A stretch of 64,000 bases of DNA, from contig NZ_CP031153.1 in assembly GCF_003352465.1 (NCBI RefSeq), positions 734,465 through 798,464 on the forward strand. Reading direction: 5' to 3'. Positions 6,941 through 15,600 of this stretch are shown piece by piece. Under the pieces are notes generated by a model that worked only from the letters and a program-made list of their open reading frames with translations, did no database searches and was not told the DNA's origin. This DNA comes from Kordia sp. SMS9 (GTDB lineage Bacteria; Bacteroidota; Bacteroidia; Flavobacteriales; Flavobacteriaceae). The translations under genes and the position numbers were made by a program. Every line of letters starts with the position of its first letter. Within the stretch, counting starts at the first letter, position 1.

Positions 6941-8488
6941 GTGAATAAAGAATTAATAATTAGATCCAATTCCTCTGAAGTTGATTTTGCCTTGCTAAAG
7001 GATGGAAAACTTATTGAATTACATAAGGAAGAAGGCACAAATGATTTTGCCGTTGGAGATGTGTTTCTTGCTAAAATTAGAAAACCCGTTTCAGGACTAA
7101 ATGCAGCGTTTGTAAACGTAGGCTACGAAAAAGATGCCTTTTTACATTACCACGATTTAGGACCACAACTTCTTTCCTTATTAAAATTTATAAAACGTGT
7201 AAGCACAGGTAAATTAAAAGATTATACTTTAAAAAACTTTCCGTTTGAACCAAATATTGACAAAAATGGCAGCATCATGGATGCTATAAAAGCCAATCAG
7301 TCGATATTAGTACAAATTGTGAAAGAGCCAATTTCGACCAAAGGTCCTAGAATTAGTTCGGAGCTTTCTATAGCAGGACGATATATTGTACTTGTTCCCT
7401 TTTCGGAGCGTGTTTCCATATCGCAAAAAATAGAAAGTAAAGAAGAAAAAGACCGATTAAAACGTTTGGTACTCAGTATCAAGCCTAAAGGTTTTGGCGT
7501 TATTGTACGTACAGTAGCTGAAGGCAAAAAAGTAGCTGAATTGGACCAAGACTTGCAAAATTTGTTGACAAAATGGTCAACAATGTGCAAAAAACTGTAT
7601 AAAGCGGAACATCCATCAAAAGTATTAAGTGAAATGAATAAGGCGTCTTCTATTTTAAGAGACATCTTTAATGAATCATTCACGGGAATTCAAGTTGATG
7701 ATGAAGATCTTTATTACGAAATTAAAGAATACGTGCACAAAATTGCACCCAAAAAAGAGTCTATCGTAAAATTGTACCAATCTAAAGTTCCACTCTTTGA
7801 AAAATATGGAGTAGAACGACAAATTAAAACCTCTTTTGGAAAAACCGTTTCCATGAGTAAAGGCGCATATTTGGTCATAGAACACACTGAAGCATTGCAT
7901 GTTATTGATGTGAATAGTGGAAACCGATCTAACAAAGCCAAAACACAAGAGGACACTGCGTTAGAAGTCAACATGATTGCCGCAAAAGAAATTGCTAGGC
8001 AACTCCGATTGCGAGATATGGGAGGAATCATCGTTATCGACTTTATCGATATGACCAATGCAGAACACCGAAGAACTCTATTTGATCATTTGAAGACAGA
8101 AATGAAAGATGATAGAGCGAAACATAAAATATTACCTCCAAGTAAATTTGGTTTGGTACAAATTACAAGACAACGAGTACGACCAGAAGTAAATATTAAA
8201 ACACGAGAAGTAAACCCTAATGGAACTGGTAGCGAAGTGGAAGCTCCCATTGTTCTCGTCGACAAAATTACAACTGATCTAGAAAGAATTTTAGCCAAGA
8301 AAAATGGCTTCAACGGGATCACGCTCAACACGCATCCGTTTATTGCAGCGTATCTCACAAAAGGATTTCCATCCATCCGTTTTAAGTGGTTTTTAGAACA
8401 CAAAAAATGGGTAAAAATATTACCAAGAGATGCTTACACGTATCTAGAATATCGTTTTAAAGATAAAAACGATGAAGTCTACAACTAA
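6941..8488 (+). CDS. rng: Ribonuclease E/G family endoribonuclease
   Basis: 515 residues, RNase G size. An S1-like RNA-binding domain lies at about 35-130 (VGDVFLAKIRKPVSGLNAAF, with a family-typical FLHYHDL insert). The catalytic DNase I-like domain carries the two Mg-binding aspartates D323 (IDVNSGNRS) and D367 (VIDFIDM). The Zn-link motif CPxCxGxG expected near residue 425 is replaced by NPNGTG, so no cysteine pair is present there to hold a zinc between subunits. Start is GTG at 6941; no earlier in-frame ATG suits. Functions in RNA processing and decay. A strong terminator follows. Confidence 0.94.
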   Translation: MNKELIIRSNSSEVDFALLKDGKLIELHKEEGTNDFAVGDVFLAKIRKPVSGLNAAFVNVGYEKDAFLHYHDLGPQLLSLLKFIKRVSTGKLKDYTLKNFPFEPNIDKNGSIMDAIKANQSILVQIVKEPISTKGPRISSELSIAGRYIVLVPFSERVSISQKIESKEEKDRLKRLVLSIKPKGFGVIVRTVAEGKKVAELDQDLQNLLTKWSTMCKKLYKAEHPSKVLSEMNKASSILRDIFNESFTGIQVDDEDLYYEIKEYVHKIAPKKESIVKLYQSKVPLFEKYGVERQIKTSFGKTVSMSKGAYLVIEHTEALHVIDVNSGNRSNKAKTQEDTALEVNMIAAKEIARQLRLRDMGGIIVIDFIDMTNAEHRRTLFDHLKTEMKDDRAKHKILPPSKFGLVQITRQRVRPEVNIKTREVNPNGTGSEVEAPIVLVDKITTDLERILAKKNGFNGITLNTHPFIAAYLTKGFPSIRFKWFLEHKKWVKILPRDAYTYLEYRFKDKNDEVYN

Positions 8489-8489
8489 T

Positions 8490-8520
8490 GAAAAGCGACC
8501 ATTGCTGGTCGCTTTTTTTT
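8490..8520 (+). terminator. Strong rho-independent terminator of rng
   Basis: Perfect arms AAGCGACCA and TGGTCGCTT around TTGC, followed by eight T. Confidence 0.92.
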
Positions 8521-8548
8521 GTTGATTAAATTGTATTCTAAATATTCT

Positions 8549-9178
8549 TTATAATTGAAAGAAACCTAAATTCCCTCCAGCTCCTACGCATAATACATTA
8601 GCGTTATTTTCTTTTAATTTAGGATAATAAATCATCTTTAATTTCCAATTATTATTCATTTGATTAATTCCATTACTAGCATTATCAGTTTCAAACTTAC
8701 CTAAGTTTTCACCTGCACCCACACAATAAATTTCAGAACTAGGATCGTTAGCTGAAAAATCTACCCAATTTAAAGTCCAGTTTATGCCTTCCTGCTTCTT
8801 AAAAATCGGAGAATCGTTATGAGAATGATCATTATAAAATAATTCTCCATTTAAAGTAACAAACCACATTTTATTTTCTAAATCAAATGCTACCATCTTG
8901 AAATTATGCCCATTCCAGTTAGTTAAATTCGACCATTTATCAGGATGCCATTTATAATATTTATGATCTGTTTTTACACACCACATTGTCCCGTCCTTAT
9001 CAAATGCTATCATTTTTATATCATTCCCATATGTATAACTTTTATCGATCCAACCCATTTGATCGTTACTCCACAAGCCTATACTATTATTATTATTTAC
9101 ACAATAAATGTCTGTGCCATTTTTGGCAATAGTATTTAGTGTCCATAATCCAGGGTTTCCTTGATTTTTCCAATTCAT
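8549..9178 (-). CDS. Five-repeat beta-propeller protein, tachylectin-like
   Basis: 209 residues made of five degenerate repeats of about 40 residues. Each has an aromatic-rich strand and a W/YCV-type strand: TDIYCVNNNNSIGLW, IKMIAFDKDGTMWCV, FKMVAFDLENKMWFV, SSEIYCVGAGENLGKF and ANVLCVGAGGNLGFF. Five short repeats of this length match a tachylectin-2-like or tectonin-like propeller, a fold that binds sugars. There is no signal peptide, so the protein looks cytosolic or is exported by another route. Acts alone between a terminator and a long AT-rich gap. Binding of glycans is inference. Confidence 0.65.
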   Translation of the reverse strand: MNWKNQGNPGLWTLNTIAKNGTDIYCVNNNNSIGLWSNDQMGWIDKSYTYGNDIKMIAFDKDGTMWCVKTDHKYYKWHPDKWSNLTNWNGHNFKMVAFDLENKMWFVTLNGELFYNDHSHNDSPIFKKQEGINWTLNWVDFSANDPSSEIYCVGAGENLGKFETDNASNGINQMNNNWKLKMIYYPKLKENNANVLCVGAGGNLGFFQL

Positions 9179-9535
9179 TTTATTTAATTTTTAAATCCTA
9201 CTCTATTTACTATAGGTTTTTCGGATTCCACCTTTCGCTAAAAACACAGCTATACATCTAATTATCAAATTAATAGTTTTAAGTTAATGATTATACTCAT
9301 GCATTTTAAAAAAAAGGAATGAGCGTTAAATATCTAACCATGAGTACGCAAAATATTAGTATAAGATTTTTAACTAATGAAATACTATTTCCTTTTCTGG
9401 AGCACTTTTATATAGTTCAACTAAGCTTTTCGAAATACAATTTTCTATATTTAGTTTCAAATAAAAACTCAATTCTCAGATCTCATTACTAAAACCTATC
9501 TTTTTGCCGTAACTTTATAGTTCTAAAACAACACC
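9179..9535. other. AT-rich divergent intergenic region, 357 bases
   Basis: No open frame of note, no hairpin terminator and no repeat found elsewhere in the window. It must hold the promoters of both flanking genes: TAACTTTA at 9510-9517 is a one-mismatch -7 box for the plus-strand hydrolase; on the minus strand TTAATTTG, again one mismatch, is present near 9270. Confidence 0.4.
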
Positions 9536-10222
9536 ATGAAAACCAACCTACTATTATTGCACGGCGCTTTGGGAAGTGAAGCACAACTAAAGTCACTACA
9601 AGAACTCTTAGCAAACGACTTTAATGTACATACACTTAATTTTGAAGGTCACGGCGGACGCACTTTCACTCATGAGTTTGAGATGGAACGATTTGCCAAT
9701 AATGTAGTTGAGAAGCTTCAAACATTGGGAATTTCCAATACCCATATTTTTGGCTACAGCATGGGCGGTTATGTAGCATTGACACTTGCAAAGAAGCATC
9801 CTGAAAAGGTAGACAAGATTGTTACGCTTGGCACAAAATTTAATTGGAGTTTCGAAAGCGCACAACAAGAAATCAAACTATTAAATCCAGAGAAAATTGA
9901 AGAAAAAGTACCTGCTTTTGCCAAACGATTGCATGAATTACATCAACCAAACGACTGGAAAAAAGTGATGCATAAAACAGCCGAAATGATGTTGGATTTA
10001 GCAAATGGTAAAAAATTAACGAATTCAGATCTTCAAGAAATTCAACATAAAACTCTAATCGCAATTGGTGCTTTAGACAACATGGTTACGCTAGAAGAAT
10101 CTGAAAATGCAGCAACTCAATTACCCAACGGAACATTTAAAATTGTTGAAAACGTAAAACATCCTATTGAAAAAGTAGACTTGAATGTGTTAGCGAATTT
10201 GATTAGAGATTTTGTGGTTTGA
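9536..10222 (+). CDS. Alpha/beta hydrolase
   Basis: 228 residues with the full alpha/beta-hydrolase signature: oxyanion-loop LLLHGALGS near the start, nucleophile elbow GYSMGGY at about residues 76-82, an acid residue in the ALDNMV segment and the catalytic His in VKHPIEK near 213. It has no signal peptide, so is cytosolic. The substrate is unknown. It is similar in size and layout to BioH/MenH-type carboxylesterases, but it lies about 9 kb from bioB and that is not evidence of a biotin role. A hairpin repeat follows the stop. Confidence 0.85.
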   Translation: MKTNLLLLHGALGSEAQLKSLQELLANDFNVHTLNFEGHGGRTFTHEFEMERFANNVVEKLQTLGISNTHIFGYSMGGYVALTLAKKHPEKVDKIVTLGTKFNWSFESAQQEIKLLNPEKIEEKVPAFAKRLHELHQPNDWKKVMHKTAEMMLDLANGKKLTNSDLQEIQHKTLIAIGALDNMVTLEESENAATQLPNGTFKIVENVKHPIEKVDLNVLANLIRDFVV

Positions 10223-10226
10223 TTTT

Positions 10227-10253
10227 CTATTGCAGGTTTGTAACTTGCAATAG
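10227..10253. repeat. Small palindromic intergenic repeat, family A
   Basis: Arms CTATTGCAGGTT and AACTTGCAATAG around TGT, immediately 3' of the hydrolase. A close relative is at 46581-46606. No T-run follows, so it is not a plain terminator. Confidence 0.6.
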
Positions 10254-10392
10254 CGCAATATTTAATCTCAAAGAAACTTTTTATATTGTGAAGTCTATTT
10301 ACTAACTGACCATTTGTGTTCACTCATTGTAATTTTCATTAAGAAATGAATTCCACTATTTTTAAGCACAAAAGTAACCATAACAAATACTC

Positions 10393-11259
10393 ATGAAAAA
10401 CACCATTATATTTTTTTGCACACTCTTCATTTTCAATGTTAGTTTCTCACAAAGTGATACAAAAGAAATATTTCGATTTGATAAAAAATACTATGAAGCT
10501 GTAGACAAATGGGTTGTTTCTCCAAGAAAAGCAACAGATACGACCTATTCGCTAAGCTTTATTTATATTGATGAGCAAGCAGGATTTACGGAGAATTTTG
10601 AAACTGAACTTTCTGTGACCGCAAACGGATTAAAAAAAGTAAAGTCGGAATTAGACAATGTAAGTTTTAAAGCAAGGTTAAGTAATACTACAATTAGTAT
10701 TGCCATTTTATCACCTGAGCAAGTCAAACAACTTGGACTGCCTGAGCAACCAGACTGGCTAAAGAGTTATAAACAAAATGCAGGGACAGTTTCATATTTG
10801 ACTAAAATGGGATATTACTATAATCATGTTGGTGCCAGCAAGCTCGCATTAACTCCTTTATTAAAAGCTTATGAAAAGGAACCTCATTTTGAAGGATTAG
10901 AGTTTGAACTTTCGTACGCATACAACGCAATAAAACAGTTTAAAAAGGCAATTACAGTTTTAGAAAAAGCAATTCAAAACAATCCTAATGATTACTATTT
11001 CTTTCGCGAATTAGGTTATTCCTATAAAAACCTGAATCAGGTTGTAGATGCCGAACGCATTTATAAAAAAGGAATTTCTATTTCGGATAATGATTTTGAA
11101 AAGAGTGAAATGGCTGTAAATATGGCACAAACCTATTTTGAACTTCGCAATAGAAAGAAATTTGACGAATGGGCAAAATTGACTCGAAAGTTTGCAAAAG
11201 AAGGATCTCGATATGCAAAGTTTATCGATTATTTTGAAAGTAAATGGAATGAAAAATAA
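10393..11259 (+). CDS. Exported TPR-repeat protein
   Basis: 288 residues. A cleavable signal peptide of about 19 residues (ends NVSFSQ). An N-terminal beta-rich part (about 20-120) precedes a helical half with tetratricopeptide units: residues about 130-165 (AGTVSYLTKMGYYYNHVGAS), 165-200 (LSYAYNAIKQFKKAITVLEK), 200-235 (FRELGYSYKNLNQVVDAERI) and a less regular last pair. TPRs mediate protein contacts, here in the periplasm or at the outer membrane. No partner is visible next to it. Confidence 0.8.
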   Translation: MKNTIIFFCTLFIFNVSFSQSDTKEIFRFDKKYYEAVDKWVVSPRKATDTTYSLSFIYIDEQAGFTENFETELSVTANGLKKVKSELDNVSFKARLSNTTISIAILSPEQVKQLGLPEQPDWLKSYKQNAGTVSYLTKMGYYYNHVGASKLALTPLLKAYEKEPHFEGLEFELSYAYNAIKQFKKAITVLEKAIQNNPNDYYFFRELGYSYKNLNQVVDAERIYKKGISISDNDFEKSEMAVNMAQTYFELRNRKKFDEWAKLTRKFAKEGSRYAKFIDYFESKWNEK

Positions 11260-11314
11260 ACGCTTCTCTATCAAAAATTTTCAATAGAAACACACAAAAT
11301 TACAGTCACTTTTT

Positions 11315-12094
11315 ATGCTTTTTCTAGTCCAATCAAATATGTATTCTGATCCAGATCATGCGCGTATTTTTGATGCGTTACTCGATTTGAATATTCCTTT
11401 TGAGAAAATTGAATTGAACTCAGCAACCAAAGAAATTACCGTTCAAGCAAATCGTTCACACGTTTTTGTATACGGTTCTGTGAAATTGGCACGACTCGCG
11501 AAAGCAAATACAAACTGGAATCCAGGTTCGTTTTATGGTGGAAATCATCAATATGAAATTTACTCAAAACAGTACAAAGAGAACTTACTGAATTATGATG
11601 TAAACGTGTTTCAATTTAATGATTTCATTACTTGGAAACCCAATGAACAGAAATTCATCAAACCGTATAAAGACGCTAAAATTTTTACGGGAAAAGTGTT
11701 TACCGAAACCAAATGGACAGATTTTGTGGCGAATTCACTCGAAAACCCAAAAACACCTTTATTACACGCCAAATCATTAGTACAAGCTTCTATTCCGAAA
11801 GAAATATATAAAGAAGCACGCTTGTGGATTGTTGGCGGACAAATTGTAGCCGCTGTATATTACAAATTTAATGGCGACATCGTTTTTGAAGCGGAAGTCT
11901 CTTCGGAGGGAATTGCCTTTGCCAAAAAAATGCTTAAAACGTATGAAGTCGCAGAAGCGTTTGTCATGGATATTTGTTTGACAAATTACGGTTGGAAAAT
12001 TGTAGAAATTAATTGTATCAACAGTGCAGGATTTTACCCAAACCTCAACGTACATAGCTTGGTAAAAGCGTTGCATATTTATTTTTCAAAGTAA
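11315..12094 (+). CDS. ATP-grasp domain protein (DUF4343-like)
   Basis: 259 residues. The C-terminal half has ATP-grasp features: ARLWIVGGQIVAAVYYKFNG as the nucleotide-contact strand and AFVMDICLTNYGWKIVEINC followed by INSAGFY, where the Asp and the Glu-x-Asn would hold the Mg ions. The N-terminal half supplies the substrate side. ATP-grasp enzymes ligate a carboxylate to an amine or thiol through an acyl phosphate; the substrate here is unknown. Ten bases separate it from the following small gene, so the two are probably cotranscribed. Confidence 0.75.
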   Translation: MLFLVQSNMYSDPDHARIFDALLDLNIPFEKIELNSATKEITVQANRSHVFVYGSVKLARLAKANTNWNPGSFYGGNHQYEIYSKQYKENLLNYDVNVFQFNDFITWKPNEQKFIKPYKDAKIFTGKVFTETKWTDFVANSLENPKTPLLHAKSLVQASIPKEIYKEARLWIVGGQIVAAVYYKFNGDIVFEAEVSSEGIAFAKKMLKTYEVAEAFVMDICLTNYGWKIVEINCINSAGFYPNLNVHSLVKALHIYFSK

Positions 12095-12104
12095 ATCTAT
12101 AGAA

Positions 12105-12587
12105 ATGAATTCATTACATAAATTTTGCCAATCTATAATTAATGCCCAAAAAACCATTCTTAAAGGTGATATTCATTTTACGGAATCTAAAGGAAAATGG
12201 TCCGTTGAAGTGAATGCTGTTTGGAATAAGAGAATCAATAGAATAACTATTAGAGCAAGAAACTCAGATTTTTCTCAGGATTTTCCTTACTGCAAACTTT
12301 TTAAAGCCAAATTTCTAACGTTAGTTTCATACATGATGATGCGAAGCGAGTCATATAGTTTTAAGGGAGAAAGAAGTGTTTTTTCAGAAACAATGCTCAG
12401 CAGTAAAGCTGTAATACCTTTGATGGAAACTAAAAATCCAATCATTGAACTCAAAGATTCTTTTCTGATTTTTTCTGGTGGAATTCGTTCAAAAGATTAC
12501 AAAAGTCTTTCAAACATTTTCATTTTATTCGATGTTTTATTAGCCGAAATAGATCAAGTAATTACAAACAACCTTCCAAAACAGTAA
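12105..12587 (+). CDS. Uncharacterised protein, 160 aa, paired with the ATP-grasp gene
   Basis: Not recognised. It has a mixed alpha/beta pattern, many Lys and Ser, no signal peptide, no cysteine motif beyond scattered residues and no membrane helix. A central segment reads FKAKFLTLVSYMMMRSESYS. It starts ten bases after the ATP-grasp gene and converges on the large secreted protein gene with only 20 bases between stops. A substrate or accessory role for the ATP-grasp enzyme is possible but only positional. Confidence 0.55.
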   Translation: MNSLHKFCQSIINAQKTILKGDIHFTESKGKWSVEVNAVWNKRINRITIRARNSDFSQDFPYCKLFKAKFLTLVSYMMMRSESYSFKGERSVFSETMLSSKAVIPLMETKNPIIELKDSFLIFSGGIRSKDYKSLSNIFILFDVLLAEIDQVITNNLPKQ

Positions 12588-12607
12588 CATTTAACAAGAG
12601 TTATGAA

Positions 12608-15600
12608 TTACCGCGTAATTTTCTTCGTCAACGAACCTTTTTCAGTATCAATTACCACCAAATATACGCCAGAAGCTTGTGCTCGTAAAGAAATCTTCTG
12701 ATTCATGTTTGAAGTCATTCCCACCAATTGTCCTAGCATTGAATATACTTTTACGCTATTGATTTCCGTGCCTGTACGTTGTTTGATTTCGATCTCTTTA
12801 GTATTGTTTAAATAAACAGCTAATGCATCTTCGGCAAGCACTTCTTCATCCACACTCAAAATATTGTTGATAAATTGTAGTTGAAATCTATTTGGAAACG
12901 TTCCATCCGTAGTCGTAAATGTATACGGAGAAACTTTTAAATTGTGTGTGATGTTTAAGTCTAAATCTTTCAAAAACACATCTACATCGGCTGTATTTAA
13001 AATTCCTTCCATTTGATCGATACTAATCGTAATGTCTCCCAAAACCGCTGAATCATATCCTACAGGAACAATATCAGTATCCGCAAATGTTGGTCGTCCT
13101 TGAATTCCGTACGTATGTGTTGCGTCTTTTGAGTAGAGTCGTAAATAGTTGAAACCATTCAATCGAATTCCATCATACAAACGATCTTTTTGCAACGTCG
13201 CATTTTCTAAAAATCCGATTAATATTTGACTAAATGCACCATCTGCATTGGTAAGATTTAACCAAATTCGATCGCGTTCTACTTGGGTAGATTCTGTGGA
13301 AAATTCCTCAGCATCATCACTCGATCTGTAAAAATTTGTATTGTCATACGCACTACTTCGCAAACTGTTGTTAAACGTGACCGAACCTGCCGTAATGGCT
13401 TCTATAAAGAATCCTTGTCCCGAAGCTATAAAACCTGTTGGTGCCGTACTTCCACTTGTAGAACCTGTTCCCACACTTCCTGTTGCGTTATACATTGCAT
13501 AATCGTCCGTACTGTAATTGAATACATCTGGACCAGGATTTGACATGGAAGCGTCATCTACATGTGTCCAAAAGTACAAAGTTCCAGTAATGTTTGTATT
13601 GAGCGCCACAAAATCATCCGCACTTATCGCTGATGGATACGGATTTCCCACAAAATTCCAATCGTCATCAGCATCGGTTGCATCTGCACTTAAACTAATA
13701 GGCGACGTAATAACACCATTGTTAACCGTTCCGCTAAAAGTTACGGTTTCTGTTCTTGGAAACGTTCCTGTAGTTGGTCCCATAACTGCATAACCGACAC
13801 CTGGAGACATTGTATCTGCTGAAAGCATATTTGACCAAATATCGTCATTATCATCAAGTTCATCAGCATCTAAATCTTCAAAATTAGCAGCTATATATCT
13901 ATAAGCTCGATCTAAACGCCAACTACTCAAAGCTGTTCCAAAAGTGGTACTTGTTACAGGAGAAGACCAATAGGTATAATCGTATTGCTCAAAGGAAGTT
14001 GTCGTTTTTTCTACATTTACAGTTCCAGAAACTGTTCCTGCATCGTCTACCATAATCAACGAACCTTGGTGTTCAACATTGAACGTTCCGCCAACACTTA
14101 CTGTTAAATCGTTTTGAATATCAATAAATGTTCCACTAGGAACAGTCACTGTGATACCACTATCTGCAGATAACGAGCATGCTACTAAATCTCCATCCGT
14201 AGAAGCATTGTAATTTCCCGACAAAGACACTATTCTTGAACGATCAGGCAATCCGTTACTCCACGAAGAACCATTCCATGTAGTAGCACTTTCTTCATGT
14301 TCTCCTAAATATGGGTTGGTTCCAGAAACAGGATTTTCAACTTCTGTATCTGTAAATTCAACCCAATCATTAATATCAAACGTAGTTGACGGACCTGTTG
14401 CTACACAAGAGTTTCGCACAAAGCATCTACGATCACCCCAAGTTGTTCCATCACCAATAACATCTACTCTATTTGCCCATGTATTGCTATCGAGACTTGT
14501 GGTAATTATCACCAAATCATCTCCACTAAATAGACTTGCTGTTGATGGAAAATCAAACGTAGGATTTCCATCATATCCAGTTTCTCCCGGAGATGCATAT
14601 GCTGGCAAAATAGCTGTATTTTCTCGGTAACGTCTTACTTCTCCAACAGCCAAATCTGTGGATATGATCGTGTTATTATTAAACGAAGGTGAACCAGCGT
14701 TTGAAGGATCAGCTGCCGCAGGATTATCCGCATCTGCATTGTTTAAAACTACAATATAATAGGTGTTTGCGGGAATGACTGCGCCACTTACATTTTTTAC
14801 TTCAATCCATTTATTATTTCCTGAACCTTCATAGTATTGCGTGATCATGATATCGCTAGAACCTGCACCATCATTGTCAGTAATGGTTAACGTATGCGTT
14901 GAATTTGTTCCAATAGAAGGTGTCGTTCCTCCAGAAACATTTTGTAAATTTAAAATGACCGTTTCACTCGGTTCTACCACAGCATCATCATTTGAAATAA
15001 ATATCGTTACACACTGATTCGCAGATGAACCAGCAGGAAAGGTAAGTGTTACGGGAAATGAAATGGCTGCAGGTGTTCCGGCACCATCGTCATAATCGGT
15101 TCCATTGGTTGCTGTACTTCCACCATCTAAGGCAACTTCAACTGTTGTTGCTACAGAACCACTCGGATTGGTGATAGCAACACAGATATCAATAAAAGCA
15201 CCATCTTCGGCTAGAGTGGAAGTTGTTGCTACAAATGCTACTTGTGTAGTAGCACAGGGAGAAAGTAACGCATTTGTTCCTGGTGAACCTCCAACAGTGA
15301 CTTCTTGCCAGTTTGTTCCTGTAGAAGAATTGTTTAAAGACGCATCAATTACATGCAAAGAAGCATCATTACCGTTTGCGCCATCGGCAGTTGAATAGGT
15401 AACTACATCAGCAACAGTAGTTCCATCTGCTGCAAATAACGTAATTGTATCAGATGAATTTACTAAATTATTTGTGCTATTTGTACTGGCATCTTCACCT
15501 TGATCTGGTGTAAAGTTACATCCTGGGTTGTACGTTCCGTCACCATTACTTCCTAATGAAATTGTGATACAATCGCCATCAGCGAGAATCGTACTTACAT

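Noticed and set aside
9536..10222. Calling the alpha/beta hydrolase BioH
   Set aside because: Fold and length fit many carboxylesterases; it is about 9 kb from the bio genes with no shared operon, so the function is left open.
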